DNA of 64,000 nt from Acidobacteria bacterium UBA2999 (GTDB lineage: Bacteria > Acidobacteriota > Vicinamibacteria > Vicinamibacterales > UBA2999): contig DDZV01000005.1 in assembly GCA_002346475.1 (NCBI GenBank), forward strand, positions 7,219-71,218. Direction: 5' to 3'. Positions 24,199 through 33,842 of the stretch are shown here, in pieces. A program made the position numbers and the translations under genes. A model generated the notes under the pieces. That model made no database searches. It had not been told where the DNA came from and saw only the letters and a program-made list of their open reading frames with translations. Numbering within the stretch: the stretch's first letter is position 1; each line of letters begins with the position of its first letter.

Positions 24199-25370
24199 TG
24201 CCAGAACTCCCAACATTAGAAGGGGAAGAGGTCAAACGATACAGTCGCCACTTGATCATGCCGGAAGTTGGCATGGATGGGCAACGGAAGCTAAAAGCAG
24301 CAAGTGTGCTTTGTGTTGGAGCAGGTGGTCTCGGATCCCCAGTTGCAATATATCTAGCAGCAGCCGGAATCGGTCGTATTGGGATCGTCGACTACGATGT
24401 GGTCGATTACAGTAATCTTCAACGTCAAATAATTCATGCCACACCAGATGTAGGCCGTTCAAAGTTAGAATCTGCAAAGGATCGGATTGAGGCTTTAAAT
24501 CCACATGTTCATGTTGAGACGCATGAGACGTCACTCAGTTCGGCTAACGCCCTTAAGTTGTTTGATTCCTACGACGTTATTCTTGATGGTACGGATAATT
24601 TCCCAACAAGATATTTAGTGAATGATGCTTGTGTATTGACTGGCAAACCAAATGCCTATGGCAGTATTTTTCGCTTCGAAGGCCAGGCATCGGTATTTGC
24701 TACAAAAGAGGGTCCGTGCTATCGCTGTTTATATCCAGAGCCACCACCTCCAGGTCTCGTTCCAAGTTGCGCAGAAGGTGGCGTGCTTGGTGTCTTACCA
24801 GGAGTCGTTGGTCTCATTCAGGCCACCGAAGCAATTAAACTCATTCTTGGGATTGGCGAACCATTAATCGGGCGCTTTGTTATTTATGACGCATTGAAAA
24901 TGCGTTTTCGGGAACTAAAGCTCAAAAAAGATCCCGAGTGTCCTGTATGTGGTGTCCATCCTACGGTAACTAAGCTTATTGACTATGAACAGTTTTGTGG
25001 TTTACGTGCCGAGGTAACTTCTACTGGAGGAAACGGACTCATGTCTTCAGAAGCTCTTGAGATTATGCCTGTGGAATTACAGAAACAGATAGATGCTGGC
25101 AAGACACCCATTATCTTGGATGTAAGGGAACCTCAGGAATATCAAATTAATAAGATTGCTGGATCTGTCCTCATTCCGTTAGGAGAATTACCGCAACGGT
25201 ATCAGGAGCTTGATCCAGACAAAGAAATTGTGGCGCATTGCAAAATGGGACAGCGGAGCGCGAAAGCCGCTGACTTTCTTCGCACGGTAGGATTTACAAA
25301 GGTTAAAAATTTACGGGGCGGCATTTTGGCATGGATTGATCAGGTTGATCCTAGCCAACCTAAGTATTAA
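24198..25370 (+). CDS. moeZ: MoeZ/MoeB-type sulfur-carrier adenylyltransferase with rhodanese domain
   Basis: An E1-like adenylyltransferase of 390 residues. VGAGGLGSPVAIYLAAAG binds ATP, DYDVVDYSNLQRQ is the conserved loop, CYRC and CPVC pairs hold zinc, and PSCAEGGVLG is the MoeB-type Cys segment. The last 110 residues are a rhodanese domain with active Cys in VAHCKMGQRS (about residue 348). It should activate the CysO-like carrier and transfer sulfur to it, and could also serve molybdopterin (moeA and moaB occur at 46-48 kb) or thiamin carriers. ATG at 24198 is preferred over GTG at 24195. Confidence 0.9.
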   Translation: MPELPTLEGEEVKRYSRHLIMPEVGMDGQRKLKAASVLCVGAGGLGSPVAIYLAAAGIGRIGIVDYDVVDYSNLQRQIIHATPDVGRSKLESAKDRIEALNPHVHVETHETSLSSANALKLFDSYDVILDGTDNFPTRYLVNDACVLTGKPNAYGSIFRFEGQASVFATKEGPCYRCLYPEPPPPGLVPSCAEGGVLGVLPGVVGLIQATEAIKLILGIGEPLIGRFVIYDALKMRFRELKLKKDPECPVCGVHPTVTKLIDYEQFCGLRAEVTSTGGNGLMSSEALEIMPVELQKQIDAGKTPIILDVREPQEYQINKIAGSVLIPLGELPQRYQELDPDKEIVAHCKMGQRSAKAADFLRTVGFTKVKNLRGGILAWIDQVDPSQPKY

Positions 25371-25441
25371 GCAAGCCTGATTTTCATAGTCTCTTCTATC
25401 AGTGAGAAGGGGCAAAAAAACGCCTTAATTTACTAAGAGTC

Positions 25442-25492
25442 TTGACCTTAGCCCCTGTTACTGTGATAAATTAGGACAAGTTTGGTCGTAAT
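25442..25492 (+). promoter_or_regulatory. isc promoter with candidate IscR operator
   Basis: TTGACC (25442-25447) and GATAAA (25465-25470, preceded by TGT as in extended -10 boxes) are 17 bases apart. ATTAGGAC and GTCGTAAT (25470-25477 and 25485-25492) form an inverted repeat with one mismatch and a seven-base centre placed over the expected transcription start, a good position for autorepression by the Rrf2-family regulator encoded next. Binding is inferred. Confidence 0.6.
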
Positions 25493-25497
25493 TAATA

Positions 25498-25950
25498 ATG
25501 TTGAGACTATCTAAAAAAGCTGACTATGCGCTAATGGCGATGAAGCACCTGGCGCAAACTCAAACAGGGACGTCAACCAGTGCTCGAGAAATTGCTGAAA
25601 GCTATGACATCCCAATTGAGCTAATGGCTAAAGTACTGCAAAAGTTGGTTAGAAAGGGTTTGCTTGTCTCCACGCAAGGCACGCGTGGGGGTTACTTGTT
25701 AAAAGAAAGACCTGCGTCGATCAGTGTCGCTGATGTAATTCAAGCAATAGATGGTCCTCTGATGGTAACAGCTTGCTCAACTGAAAATAGTGATTGTGAC
25801 CAGTACGACAAATGTAATATTCGTGATCCACTCTGGCGGATTCGTACACGGATTTTAGATACGCTTGGTATGGTGAGCTTGGCTGAGATAGCTACTGAAA
25901 CACAAGATATCACCCCGGTGCAACAGCCTTCGGCAGTCATGAGGGTTTAA
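25498..25950 (+). CDS. iscR: Rrf2-family Fe-S cluster regulator, IscR-like
   Basis: A 150-residue Rrf2 protein: MLRLSKKADYALMAM, a winged helix with LMAKVLQKLVRKGLLVSTQGTRGGY, then a three-Cys cluster site at Cys93, Cys100 and Cys106. E. coli IscR has C-x5-C-x5-C; here the first spacing is six. With a [2Fe-2S] cluster such regulators repress the isc operon. Position at the head of iscS-iscU-iscA supports IscR rather than other Rrf2 members such as NsrR or RirA. Confidence 0.88.
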   Translation: MLRLSKKADYALMAMKHLAQTQTGTSTSAREIAESYDIPIELMAKVLQKLVRKGLLVSTQGTRGGYLLKERPASISVADVIQAIDGPLMVTACSTENSDCDQYDKCNIRDPLWRIRTRILDTLGMVSLAEIATETQDITPVQQPSAVMRV

Positions 25951-25985
25951 AACTTAAAGAATAGGTTATCGGATTAACAGTAATT

Positions 25986-27203
25986 ATGAAGCTACCAATT
26001 TATATGGATTATCACGCCACGACTCCTGTCGACCCACGTGTGGTTGAGACGATGTTGCCTTATTTCACGGAAGATTTTGGTAATGCTGCAAGTCGAAATC
26101 ATCCGTTTGGGTGGAAGGCAGAAAAGGCTGTAGATCGCGCACGTAAGCAGGTAGCCGATTTAGTCAGTGCTAAGCCAAGAGAAATTATTTTTACAAGTGG
26201 TGCAACTGAATCAAACAACCTGGCTATTAAAGGTGTTGCTGAGATGTACCGCGAGAAAGGCAACCATATCATCACTTGCGTTACTGAACATAAAGCAGTA
26301 ATTGACACGTGTAAATGGCTTGAAAAACAAGGTTCCCGAGTCACTTACTTGCCAGTTCAAAAAGACGGTCGTATTAACTTGGATGATTTGCTCACCGCTA
26401 TTACCAGTGAAACCATTCTCATAACAATCATGGCTGCAAATAACGAGATTGGTGTTCTTCAACCTATCGAAGAGATTGGAACGATTGCAAAAGAGCATGG
26501 CATTATTTTTCATACGGACGCCGTGCAAGCTGTAGGAAAAGTACCATTCAATGTTAACGAGATGAAAGCCGATCTAGTGTCGTTAAGTGCCCACAAGATG
26601 TACGGTCCAAAGGGGATTGGCGCACTATACGTTCGGCGGAGAAATCCACGCGTACTGCTGTCAGAGCAAATTAATGGCGGCGGTCATGAGCGGGGCATGC
26701 GATCTGGCACTCTAAATGTTCCTGGCATTATTGGATTAGGTGCGGCAGCGGAGCTCTGTTATGAGGAAATGGATGCAGATACAGCACGGTTGAGTGGCTT
26801 GCGAGACAGGTTGAATAAAAGGTTGCATCAGAAACTTGATGAAATATATGTCAATGGATCAATCGAACATCGTTTACCTCATAGTTTAAATATTAGCTTT
26901 GCATATGTAGAAGGCGAGTCGCTGCTTATGGGTATTAATGACGTAGCAGTTTCATCAGGCTCAGCTTGCACGTCAGCAAGCCTTGAACCGTCTTATGTGC
27001 TGAAAGCACTTGGTGCTGGAGATGATCTCGCACACTCTTCTATAAGATTTGGACTTGGCCGTTGGACAACCGAAGAAGAGGTTGACTATGTTGCTGATAA
27101 ATTAACAAGTGTTGTACGGCGGCTCCGTGAGATGTCACCTCTTTATGAGATGGTTAAGGAAGAAGGTATTGATCTTTCAACTGTGGTGTGGACAGCCGAT
27201 TAG
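25986..27203 (+). CDS. iscS: cysteine desulfurase IscS
   Basis: A 405-residue class V aminotransferase-fold enzyme taking sulfur from cysteine. The PLP Lys204 is in [10 protein letters not shown], and Cys328 lies in the flexible loop [14 protein letters not shown], both matching E. coli IscS positions closely. The C-terminal tail ([11 protein letters not shown]) is of the IscS type that binds IscU. It supplies sulfur for Fe-S assembly and possibly for the MoeZ-type enzyme encoded just upstream. Confidence 0.95.
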   Translation: MKLPIYMDYHATTPVDPRVVETMLPYFTEDFGNAASRNHPFGWKAEKAVDRARKQVADLVSAKPREIIFTSGATESNNLAIKGVAEMYREKGNHIITCVTEHKAVIDTCKWLEKQGSRVTYLPVQKDGRINLDDLLTAITSETILITIMAANNEIGVLQPIEEIGTIAKEHGIIFHTDAVQAVGKVPFNVNEMKADLVSLSAHKMYGPKGIGALYVRRRNPRVLLSEQINGGGHERGMRSGTLNVPGIIGLGAAAELCYEEMDADTARLSGLRDRLNKRLHQKLDEIYVNGSIEHRLPHSLNISFAYVEGESLLMGINDVAVSSGSACTSASLEPSYVLKALGAGDDLAHSSIRFGLGRWTTEEEVDYVADKLTSVVRRLREMSPLYEMVKEEGIDLSTVVWTAD

Positions 27204-27262
27204 GGTTTGTAAAGAGTAAGTGCAAAAAACTAGCAAGTAGTTCGTTTTAAGGAGTTTGAAAC

Positions 27263-27691
27263 ATGGCGTATTCAGAAAAAGTTCTTGATCATTATGAGAG
27301 TCCTCGCAATGTTGGATCTTTACCAAAAGATGACAGCAGCGTTGGGACTGGCTTAGTCGGAGCTCCAGAGTGTGGAGATGTGATGAAGTTGCAGGTCAAG
27401 GTGAATCAAGAGACCGGTGTCATCGATGATGCAAAATTTAAGACTTTTGGTTGTGGTTCAGCTATTGCAAGTTCAAGCCTGGCGACTGAGTGGTTAAAGG
27501 GAAAGACTGTTGAACAAGCGTTAGACATCAAAAACACTGACATTGTGACGGAACTTGCACTGCCGCCTGTCAAAATACATTGTTCTGTTTTAGCTGAGGA
27601 TGCTATTAAAGCTGCTATTTCAGATTACAAAAAGAAGCAGGAGACTGTGAGCACGAAACAGCCTGTTGCTGAACCGCAGTCAACGAGTTAA
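27263..27691 (+). CDS. iscU: Fe-S cluster scaffold IscU
   Basis: A 142-residue scaffold with cluster ligands Cys37 (APECGD, with the stabilising Asp39), Cys64 (FGCGSAIASSS) and Cys107 (HCSVLAED). The LPPVK motif at residues 100-104 is the HscA recognition site, consistent with hscA downstream. A Gln/Thr/Ser-rich tail after residue 126 is longer than in E. coli IscU. A strong AAGGAG site precedes the ATG, one of few in this window. Confidence 0.95.
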   Translation: MAYSEKVLDHYESPRNVGSLPKDDSSVGTGLVGAPECGDVMKLQVKVNQETGVIDDAKFKTFGCGSAIASSSLATEWLKGKTVEQALDIKNTDIVTELALPPVKIHCSVLAEDAIKAAISDYKKKQETVSTKQPVAEPQSTS

Positions 27692-27712
27692 GTTGCGTTT
27701 AGTTAGCTAAGC

Positions 27713-28039
27713 ATGATTCAAATTTCTGATATGGCCGCTCAAAAGATACGTTCCCTTATGGCAAAGCAAGGTATCACTGAGGGTGGACTTCGTGTGGGAG
27801 TAAAAGGCGGCGGCTGTTCAGGTTTGAGCTATACGTTTTCTTGGGAGCGTGAGTCAAGGATCGGTGACGAAGTATTTGAGGGCCCTCAAGGTTCAAAGAT
27901 CTTTGTCGATAAGAAAAGCTACCTTTTTTTAAAAGGTACCATGCTTGACTACGATACGGCTCTGATGACTAAGGGTTTCGTTTTTAATAATCCAAACGCG
28001 AAACAAACCTGTGGTTGCGGGAGCTCGTTCGGCGCGTAG
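27713..28039 (+). CDS. iscA: A-type Fe-S carrier IscA
   Basis: A 108-residue HesB-family protein with the three invariant cysteines: Cys35 in GGGCSGLSY, Cys100 and Cys102 in TCGCGSSF at the C-terminus. It delivers Fe-S clusters or iron to target proteins. It lies 21 bases after iscU in the isc order. ErpA or SufA are possible alternative names, but the operon decides for IscA. Confidence 0.92.
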   Translation: MIQISDMAAQKIRSLMAKQGITEGGLRVGVKGGGCSGLSYTFSWERESRIGDEVFEGPQGSKIFVDKKSYLFLKGTMLDYDTALMTKGFVFNNPNAKQTCGCGSSFGA

Positions 28040-28115
28040 ATTGAGGTTTTAAGTCTTTAGTCGAGAGCAGTCATAGGCCACAAACCATTCTTCGTGTTTA
28101 CGTTTTCATCTATCA

Positions 28116-28802
28116 ATGACTTCCCAATCTAAATTAGCACCTTCCATGATTGCATGTCTTGAGTGTGGGGCTGGGTCTCCTTTGGATGCACATTTTTGTC
28201 AACAGTGTGAACACATTTTGCCACTTCCACGAGGGAGTGATTATTTTTCATTTTTTGGATTTAAGCCAAAGCTTGTGATTGACTCTGATAGTCTCCAGGA
28301 TCGCTTTCGCACACTTAGTCGTCAATTGCATCCAGATTATTTCTATAACGCCCAAGCGGCTGAACGAAGAGCTAGTCTTGAACGATCTTCGTATTTGAAT
28401 GATGCGTATCGAACGTTAAATGACTTAGTCTCTCGAGCTGAATACTTATTAAGACTTGAAGGATTGATATCAATAAAGAGTGATGATGAGAGTAGCCAGG
28501 TTCCACCTGCGCTTCTCGAAGAAGTTTTTGCTCTTAACGAGGAACTTCAGGAGATTCGTGAGTTTCGGGAAGCAGGAGGAGATTCGAGAGAAGTTCAAGT
28601 AAGACTAGAAGCAGCTCGTGATCAGGTCAAGGGCAAACAAGATTCTCATGAGAAGCAACTTTTCGATCTCAGTTTAGAATGGGACGAATCTCAGGAACGA
28701 GGCATTCTTGAAACGCTTCGGGAATGCCTTTTGGAGCGTAACTATCTGAGGAATCTATTAACAACAATTGATAAGGAATTGGAAGTTCTAGGGCAGATAT
28801 AA
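28116..28802 (+). CDS. hscB: HscB J-domain co-chaperone with zinc-ribbon N-terminus
   Basis: A 228-residue protein. The N-terminus has two CxxC pairs (CLECG and CQQC), a zinc-binding extension also seen in plant and animal HscB but absent from E. coli HscB. The J-domain follows with RQLHPDYF carrying the HPD that stimulates HscA. The C-terminal three-helix part binds IscU. The stop abuts hscA (TAA ATG). Confidence 0.9.
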   Translation: MTSQSKLAPSMIACLECGAGSPLDAHFCQQCEHILPLPRGSDYFSFFGFKPKLVIDSDSLQDRFRTLSRQLHPDYFYNAQAAERRASLERSSYLNDAYRTLNDLVSRAEYLLRLEGLISIKSDDESSQVPPALLEEVFALNEELQEIREFREAGGDSREVQVRLEAARDQVKGKQDSHEKQLFDLSLEWDESQERGILETLRECLLERNYLRNLLTTIDKELEVLGQI

Positions 28803-30650
28803 ATGGGAAAAGTTGTAGGCATTGATCTCGGTACAACTAATAGCCTTGTTGCGTATGTAAAAGACAGTATGCCTGTTGTTATCCGTGATCCAAACGGTGA
28901 CGCGCTTGTTCCCTCTGTTGTTTCTTTTGGAGACGATGGGACAGTTTACGTTGGGCGAGAGGCGCAGAGACGTTTGCTGACGGAACCAAATCGAACAGTG
29001 TACTCGGTGAAACGTTTTATGGGACGTGGGATCGATGATCTACGTGGAGAGTCCACATCCTTGCCTTTTAATTTTAACGGAGAAGCGGGGGGGGTTGTTC
29101 GTCTCACAGTTGGAGAGCGTGAACTGACACCTCCAGAGATATCAGCTTACATCTTGCGTGAACTGAAACGTCGAGCAGAGCAGTACTTTCAAAATCAGGG
29201 TGAGTTTGATTTTGAAGTAGACCAGGCAGTTATCACAGTGCCTGCCTATTTTAATGATGCACAACGCACAGCAACAAAAGATGCTGGAAAAATTGCTGGC
29301 CTTGAGGTCCTCAGGATTATCAACGAACCAACAGCAGCATCACTTGCCTACGGTCTTGATCAACGCAACCATGGTACAGTCGCTGTGTATGATCTCGGTG
29401 GAGGGACGTTCGACATTTCCATTCTCAAGATTGAAGATGGTGTATTCCAAGTGTTGGCAACGAATGGGGATACTTTTCTTGGCGGTGACGATATTGACTC
29501 GCTTTTAATCGAAGGTATTCTTGCTGATATTGGTCATAAGACGACACCAGAGGGGTTTCAAGCAATTCGTAAGGCAGTGATTCAAGCAAAGTGGGACTTG
29601 TCTGATGCAGAGGCGACTGAAATTAAAGTCCAACCAGCACCTGGTTTAACAGAGGGTTACCAGATTTCACTCAAACGTTCAGAGTTCGCTGCGCGCATCC
29701 AGCCATTTATTGAACGAACACTAATACCATGTCAGCAAGCTCTTACTGACGCGGGCTTGCAACCTAAAGATTTAGACGAAGTAGTGCTTGTTGGTGGATC
29801 AACTAGGATCCCAGCTGTTCGTGCAGCTGTTGAGAAACTTTTTGGCCGAAGCCCTCATACTGAATTACATCCAGATGAAGTTATAGCAATTGGCGCTTCT
29901 GTACAGGCAGATGTGCTAGTCAGTGGGCGCCGTGAGATGCTCTTGCTTGATGTGACACCGTTATCTTTAGGTATTGAGACTATGGGTGGTGCAGCGTCTA
30001 AGATTATTCTTCGTAACTCAACGGTTCCAGCCAGTGGGCATGAAATGTTCACTACATTTGTAGAGAATCAGACTGCCGTGGATATTCACGTATTACAAGG
30101 GGAGCGTGAACTGGCTGCAGACTGTCGTTCATTAGCGCGATTCCGTCTTAGCGGGATTCCACCGATGCCAGCTGGCTTACCTAGGATTGAAGTTCGTTTC
30201 CAGATTGATGCAAACGGTATCCTGGATGTAACAGCTCACGAGCAGCGTACTGATATCGAGCAAAAAATTGAGGTTAAGCCTTCTTATGGACTCACTGATG
30301 AAGAGGTTGAACAAAGGCTTATTGAATCATTCGAGCATGCAGAGGAAGATTTTGAGTCCCGTCTACTCATTGAAGCTAGGAATGAAGCAGAAACAGTTGT
30401 GAATGCTACCGAGAAATCTCTTCGTCGTCCTGATTTTGAGATGTTAGCAAGAGAAGAACTAGATTCTGGGGAGAAGGATCGTATTGAAGAAGCATTATCT
30501 ACTCTAAAAAATGCAATGCTAGGTGAAGATCGTACAAAGATCCAAGAAGCCACGCATGCTTTAAACGAAGCAACGCAACACCTCGCAGAGATCGTGATGA
30601 ACCGCACTGTACTCGAGGCACTATCAGGTAAAAACGTAGGGGACATCTAA
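28803..30650 (+). CDS. hscA: Hsp70-type chaperone HscA
   Basis: A 615-residue Hsp70. [26 protein letters not shown] and [13 protein letters not shown] are the three ATPase signatures; the substrate-binding domain follows [14 protein letters not shown]. Its shorter length than DnaK, its lack of a long acidic C-terminal tail and its place between hscB and fdx identify HscA, which with HscB helps IscU release clusters at its LPPVK motif. The stop overlaps the fdx start (TAATG). Confidence 0.93.
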   Translation: MGKVVGIDLGTTNSLVAYVKDSMPVVIRDPNGDALVPSVVSFGDDGTVYVGREAQRRLLTEPNRTVYSVKRFMGRGIDDLRGESTSLPFNFNGEAGGVVRLTVGERELTPPEISAYILRELKRRAEQYFQNQGEFDFEVDQAVITVPAYFNDAQRTATKDAGKIAGLEVLRIINEPTAASLAYGLDQRNHGTVAVYDLGGGTFDISILKIEDGVFQVLATNGDTFLGGDDIDSLLIEGILADIGHKTTPEGFQAIRKAVIQAKWDLSDAEATEIKVQPAPGLTEGYQISLKRSEFAARIQPFIERTLIPCQQALTDAGLQPKDLDEVVLVGGSTRIPAVRAAVEKLFGRSPHTELHPDEVIAIGASVQADVLVSGRREMLLLDVTPLSLGIETMGGAASKIILRNSTVPASGHEMFTTFVENQTAVDIHVLQGERELAADCRSLARFRLSGIPPMPAGLPRIEVRFQIDANGILDVTAHEQRTDIEQKIEVKPSYGLTDEEVEQRLIESFEHAEEDFESRLLIEARNEAETVVNATEKSLRRPDFEMLAREELDSGEKDRIEEALSTLKNAMLGEDRTKIQEATHALNEATQHLAEIVMNRTVLEALSGKNVGDI

Positions 30651-31051
30651 TGCCAAAAGTGACGTTCAATATCGATGGGAAAGAACACGTTGTTGAATTT
30701 ATACCTGGGACACTCAAATATAGTCACCATGGGTTGCCAGAGTCATTCCTCGATGTAGCGATAAATTTGGGAATTTCACTAGAGCATGCTTGTGGCGGAA
30801 GCTGTGCCTGCACGACTTGCCATGTCATTGTGCGCCAAGGTATGGACTCCCTTAGTGAAATGGAAGATGACGAGGCAGATCGTCTTGATACAGCCTGGGA
30901 CTTAACGACAGCCTCTCGCCTTGGATGTCAGGCTATTATTAAAGGCGATGTAGTTGTTGAGATTCCGATGTACACAAGAAACTATGTGCAAGAGGGAGGC
31001 GACATTCAGCTTGGAAAGTCAGATCGGAAGACGAACGAGGGGTCTAAATGA
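30650..31051 (+). CDS. fdx: ISC-type [2Fe-2S] ferredoxin
   Basis: A 133-residue adrenodoxin-like ferredoxin. Cluster ligands are Cys48, Cys54 and Cys57 (C-x5-C-x2-C in ACGGSCACTTCHV) and Cys93 (SRLGCQA), with the usual acidic helix SEMEDDEADRLD between. It delivers electrons for cluster assembly on IscU. The tail after residue 110 is longer and more polar than in E. coli Fdx. It overlaps hscA by one base. Confidence 0.93.
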   Translation: MPKVTFNIDGKEHVVEFIPGTLKYSHHGLPESFLDVAINLGISLEHACGGSCACTTCHVIVRQGMDSLSEMEDDEADRLDTAWDLTTASRLGCQAIIKGDVVVEIPMYTRNYVQEGGDIQLGKSDRKTNEGSK

Positions 31052-31060
31052 GGTGTGATA

Positions 31061-31267
31061 ATGAAATGGACCGATTCTGAAAACATTGGGTTCGCATTAT
31101 TTGAGCGTTTCCCAGAGATTGAACCATTGACTGTCAGATTTACTGATCTCCGTGAGAAAGTAATCAATCTCGAAGGATTTGACGACGATCCAAAAACATC
31201 CAACGAGCCAAAACTTGAAGCCATCCAGATGGCTTGGTACGAAGAATGGAAAGAGGATCAAGAGTAG
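31061..31267 (+). CDS. iscX: IscX (YfhJ) small acidic Fe-S assembly protein
   Basis: A 68-residue acidic protein beginning MKWTDSENIG and ending QMAWYEEWKED, matching IscX, which binds IscS and tunes cluster assembly. The ATG at 31061 is preferred over GTG at 31055 because GAGGTG sits just upstream. It closes an operon with the exact E. coli gene order iscR-S-U-A-hscB-hscA-fdx-iscX. Confidence 0.92.
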   Translation: MKWTDSENIGFALFERFPEIEPLTVRFTDLREKVINLEGFDDDPKTSNEPKLEAIQMAWYEEWKEDQE

Positions 31268-31341
31268 ACGTGCAATGTTAGTAAGTACTTCTTGATGTAA
31301 TTTTCTAAAAAAATTCGCAGAATAAATGTTTTTGAAATATC

Positions 31342-32679
31342 TTAGAATCCTTCTGAGGATGCATGTTGTTCTTCAAGGTTTGCATCTAGCTTGCCTATTT
31401 CGCCAGCTTTGGAAAGTGCAGATCGAAAGATTACAGGTCCAACAAGCACGTGTAGTCCTGTTAAAGCAACAATTAGTGTTCGGATTTCCGAGCCCCAACC
31501 TGGGAATTCTGTTGCCACAATTGTAGCGAGTCCAAGTGTGACGCCAGCTTGGGAGATTAGTCCCATCCAAATCAGATTGTCAGGTATTTCTGTGAGGCCG
31601 GCAAGTTTGGTGCCAATTGCTGTTGCTTTTCGAATAAGGATTAATCGTAAAGCGGCAAGTCCAAGAGCGAGCCACCCAATTGTTGCCAGTGCATCAAGTT
31701 GTAGGGATGCTCCTGCTGCTGCGAAGAAAACTATTAGTACCGGAAGAGCGCTACGCTCAACTGCTTCTTTAAGTTCATTGCCTTCACTTGAAACAATATT
31801 TTCAACAACAAGACCAGCTGCAAGCGCTGAGAGGACTAGTTCCAGGTGTAATGCTGCACTAGCGATCGCAAGCAGCACACAGAGCCCAAGTAAAATTAGT
31901 GTCAGTTCTCGTCCCACGTACTTCAGATAGAGCCCAAAAAATCCTCCTACTAATGCACCAAAGGCTAAAGAACCTACTAATTCCCAAGATAGGTGTACAA
32001 GAATACTTACATCGGATGTTGGACCACCAATAGCCCACTGTGCAAATTGCATTGCCAATGCAAAAAAAACAATCAGAACAAGATCACCCATGACTACGAT
32101 TGCAAGAACCAGCTCGCTAAGAGGGCCTTTTGCACGACTTTCTGCAATAACAGCAATCGATACCGTTGGGGAGAAACTAACAACAAGGCCGGCAGTAACT
32201 GCAGAAGCAGCAAGTCTGGCTAATGGGCCACCTGGACTTGCAAAAGGTAGCCAAGGCCATGCAATCCAAAGCACTATAGTTAAAAGAGTAAACAAGCCAA
32301 CAATTGAGACGCCACCGATAATTAACATTGCTCGCATGCGTTGACGAAGGTGTTTTAAATTGAGCTCAAGCCCTGCAATGAAGGCAATGAGTCCAATTGC
32401 CAGACCGTTGACAATTTCAAGTTCTTGGGCCATGGAAGAGGTGATGAGATTTAAAAGGTATGGTCCACACAGTAGGCCAAAAAGCAGGTAGCCACTCAAG
32501 CGTGGAAGTCGAAGTAATTCAGTAAGATGGCCGAGCAAGCTTGCAGCAATAAGTGCAAAACCCAGTGCTAGTGCGACTGAACGTTCAGGGATAGCTGTGT
32601 CAGGTGCAAACCGTTGCACTATGACAACTGCCATAATGACAAAGAAAAGTCCCCCAACACGTCGCACTAATTGAACCAT
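31342..32679 (-). CDS. CPA2-type cation:proton antiporter
   Basis: A 445-residue membrane protein with about 12-13 helices. RLPRLSGYLLFGLLCGPYLL and NGLAIGLIAFIAGLELNL are typical KefB/NapA-type Na+(K+)/H+ antiporter segments. The TM5-like segment SELVLAIVVMGDLVLIVFF retains the conserved Asp. There is no TrkA-N regulatory domain. It is the last gene of a three-gene leftward operon with a related antiporter-like protein and a PDZ protein, overlapping the former by 13 bases. The transported ion is unknown. Confidence 0.82.
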   Translation of the reverse strand: MVQLVRRVGGLFFVIMAVVIVQRFAPDTAIPERSVALALGFALIAASLLGHLTELLRLPRLSGYLLFGLLCGPYLLNLITSSMAQELEIVNGLAIGLIAFIAGLELNLKHLRQRMRAMLIIGGVSIVGLFTLLTIVLWIAWPWLPFASPGGPLARLAASAVTAGLVVSFSPTVSIAVIAESRAKGPLSELVLAIVVMGDLVLIVFFALAMQFAQWAIGGPTSDVSILVHLSWELVGSLAFGALVGGFFGLYLKYVGRELTLILLGLCVLLAIASAALHLELVLSALAAGLVVENIVSSEGNELKEAVERSALPVLIVFFAAAGASLQLDALATIGWLALGLAALRLILIRKATAIGTKLAGLTEIPDNLIWMGLISQAGVTLGLATIVATEFPGWGSEIRTLIVALTGLHVLVGPVIFRSALSKAGEIGKLDANLEEQHASSEGF

Positions 32680-33842
32680 TCTTCTTTAACTGTTAACAAT
32701 GCAACAGCAAGAATCTCTGAAGCAATGGCAGCCATTATGATGCTAGATACAAGGATAGTATCGCCAGTGCCAAGAACTTGTTGTATGTTGAGAGCAATTG
32801 CAATTCCTATTGCACCAGGTGGAACCAGAACGGTGCCAAGGAATGCAGCTGGTGCACCAACGATGCGGGCAGCGGCGGTACTGGCTATTAACTTTCCTGA
32901 TAAGCGAAATAAAACGAGAGGCACTGTAATCCAAAGCAATAGTGGACTCAGTTGAATAGAGGCCCCTGCGACTATTAATAGGAGTGGAACAAGAGGTTGC
33001 TGTAATTTACGTAGATCAGAAGCAATAATACGATCTGCGGATCCTGGCATATATACCCAGGCAAGTCCAGCAACTACACCACTGACGAGAGGAGAAGCTC
33101 CGATGAATGCTGGCAATCCTCCGAGTAATGCGATAGCCCCTGTAACAAACACCGCACGTTCAGCATCGCTACGCGCACGTTCAAATAATAACCAGCCAGC
33201 GATGCTGATAGCCAAGCTTGCAATAATGGCTAGTCGCATTTGGCCAAATGGATCGATCCCTGCACTTGCCAGTGTTACTGCTAGACCCCCTAGGATAATA
33301 AGCGGGACATCTTCTAGTTCAGCAATGCGCGCAGCAATATGTCTATGAGGACGAATGTCATAGCCTAGTGATGCCGCTGCTGAGGCACAACCGCAAATAC
33401 CGATCGAGAAAGCAAAGATTGCAGTACTTGAAGGTAGGTCTAACTCCAAAAACTGAAACAGGCTATACATAGCAATTGCAATAACAGCAGCTGTTATTAC
33501 TGCTCCAATTGTTGCAGCAAGCAGTGCCCATCTCGTAGTACGTGCGTGATGGCTACCTAGACCAAGCCCTACAAAGACTCCGAGTGCAGCTAGTCCTATT
33601 GATACAGCAGGATCAAGATGACCTAAAATTTCACTTGATAGGATGTCTAGCGATTGTGGGCCAAGAATGAATCCAACGAGCACATAAATCATTGAAGGCA
33701 TTGCTGAGGCACGGAGACCGAGCGCGACAATACGTTTTGGCAATACAACACCACCCCTTGGGTTGGACATTTGGGTAGCTGTCGATGTGGCAATCCCAGA
33801 CAACTTTTTGTTTGAGAGATTAGTGAAGGGTAGCTGTGTCAT
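32667..33842 (-). CDS. second CPA2-like antiporter subunit
   Basis: A 391-residue membrane protein with about 11-12 helices, related in plan to its downstream neighbour but divergent. It has RASAMPSMIYVLVGFILGP near the start and ARIAELEDVPLIILGGLAV with the helix Asp after Glu. About 30 polar residues precede the first helix, and the first transmembrane segment of CPA2 proteins seems to be missing. Two overlapping genes for related half-transporters suggest a heteromeric complex; this is inference. Confidence 0.72.
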   Translation of the reverse strand: MTQLPFTNLSNKKLSGIATSTATQMSNPRGGVVLPKRIVALGLRASAMPSMIYVLVGFILGPQSLDILSSEILGHLDPAVSIGLAALGVFVGLGLGSHHARTTRWALLAATIGAVITAAVIAIAMYSLFQFLELDLPSSTAIFAFSIGICGCASAAASLGYDIRPHRHIAARIAELEDVPLIILGGLAVTLASAGIDPFGQMRLAIIASLAISIAGWLLFERARSDAERAVFVTGAIALLGGLPAFIGASPLVSGVVAGLAWVYMPGSADRIIASDLRKLQQPLVPLLLIVAGASIQLSPLLLWITVPLVLFRLSGKLIASTAAARIVGAPAAFLGTVLVPPGAIGIAIALNIQQVLGTGDTILVSSIIMAAIASEILAVALLTVKEEWFN

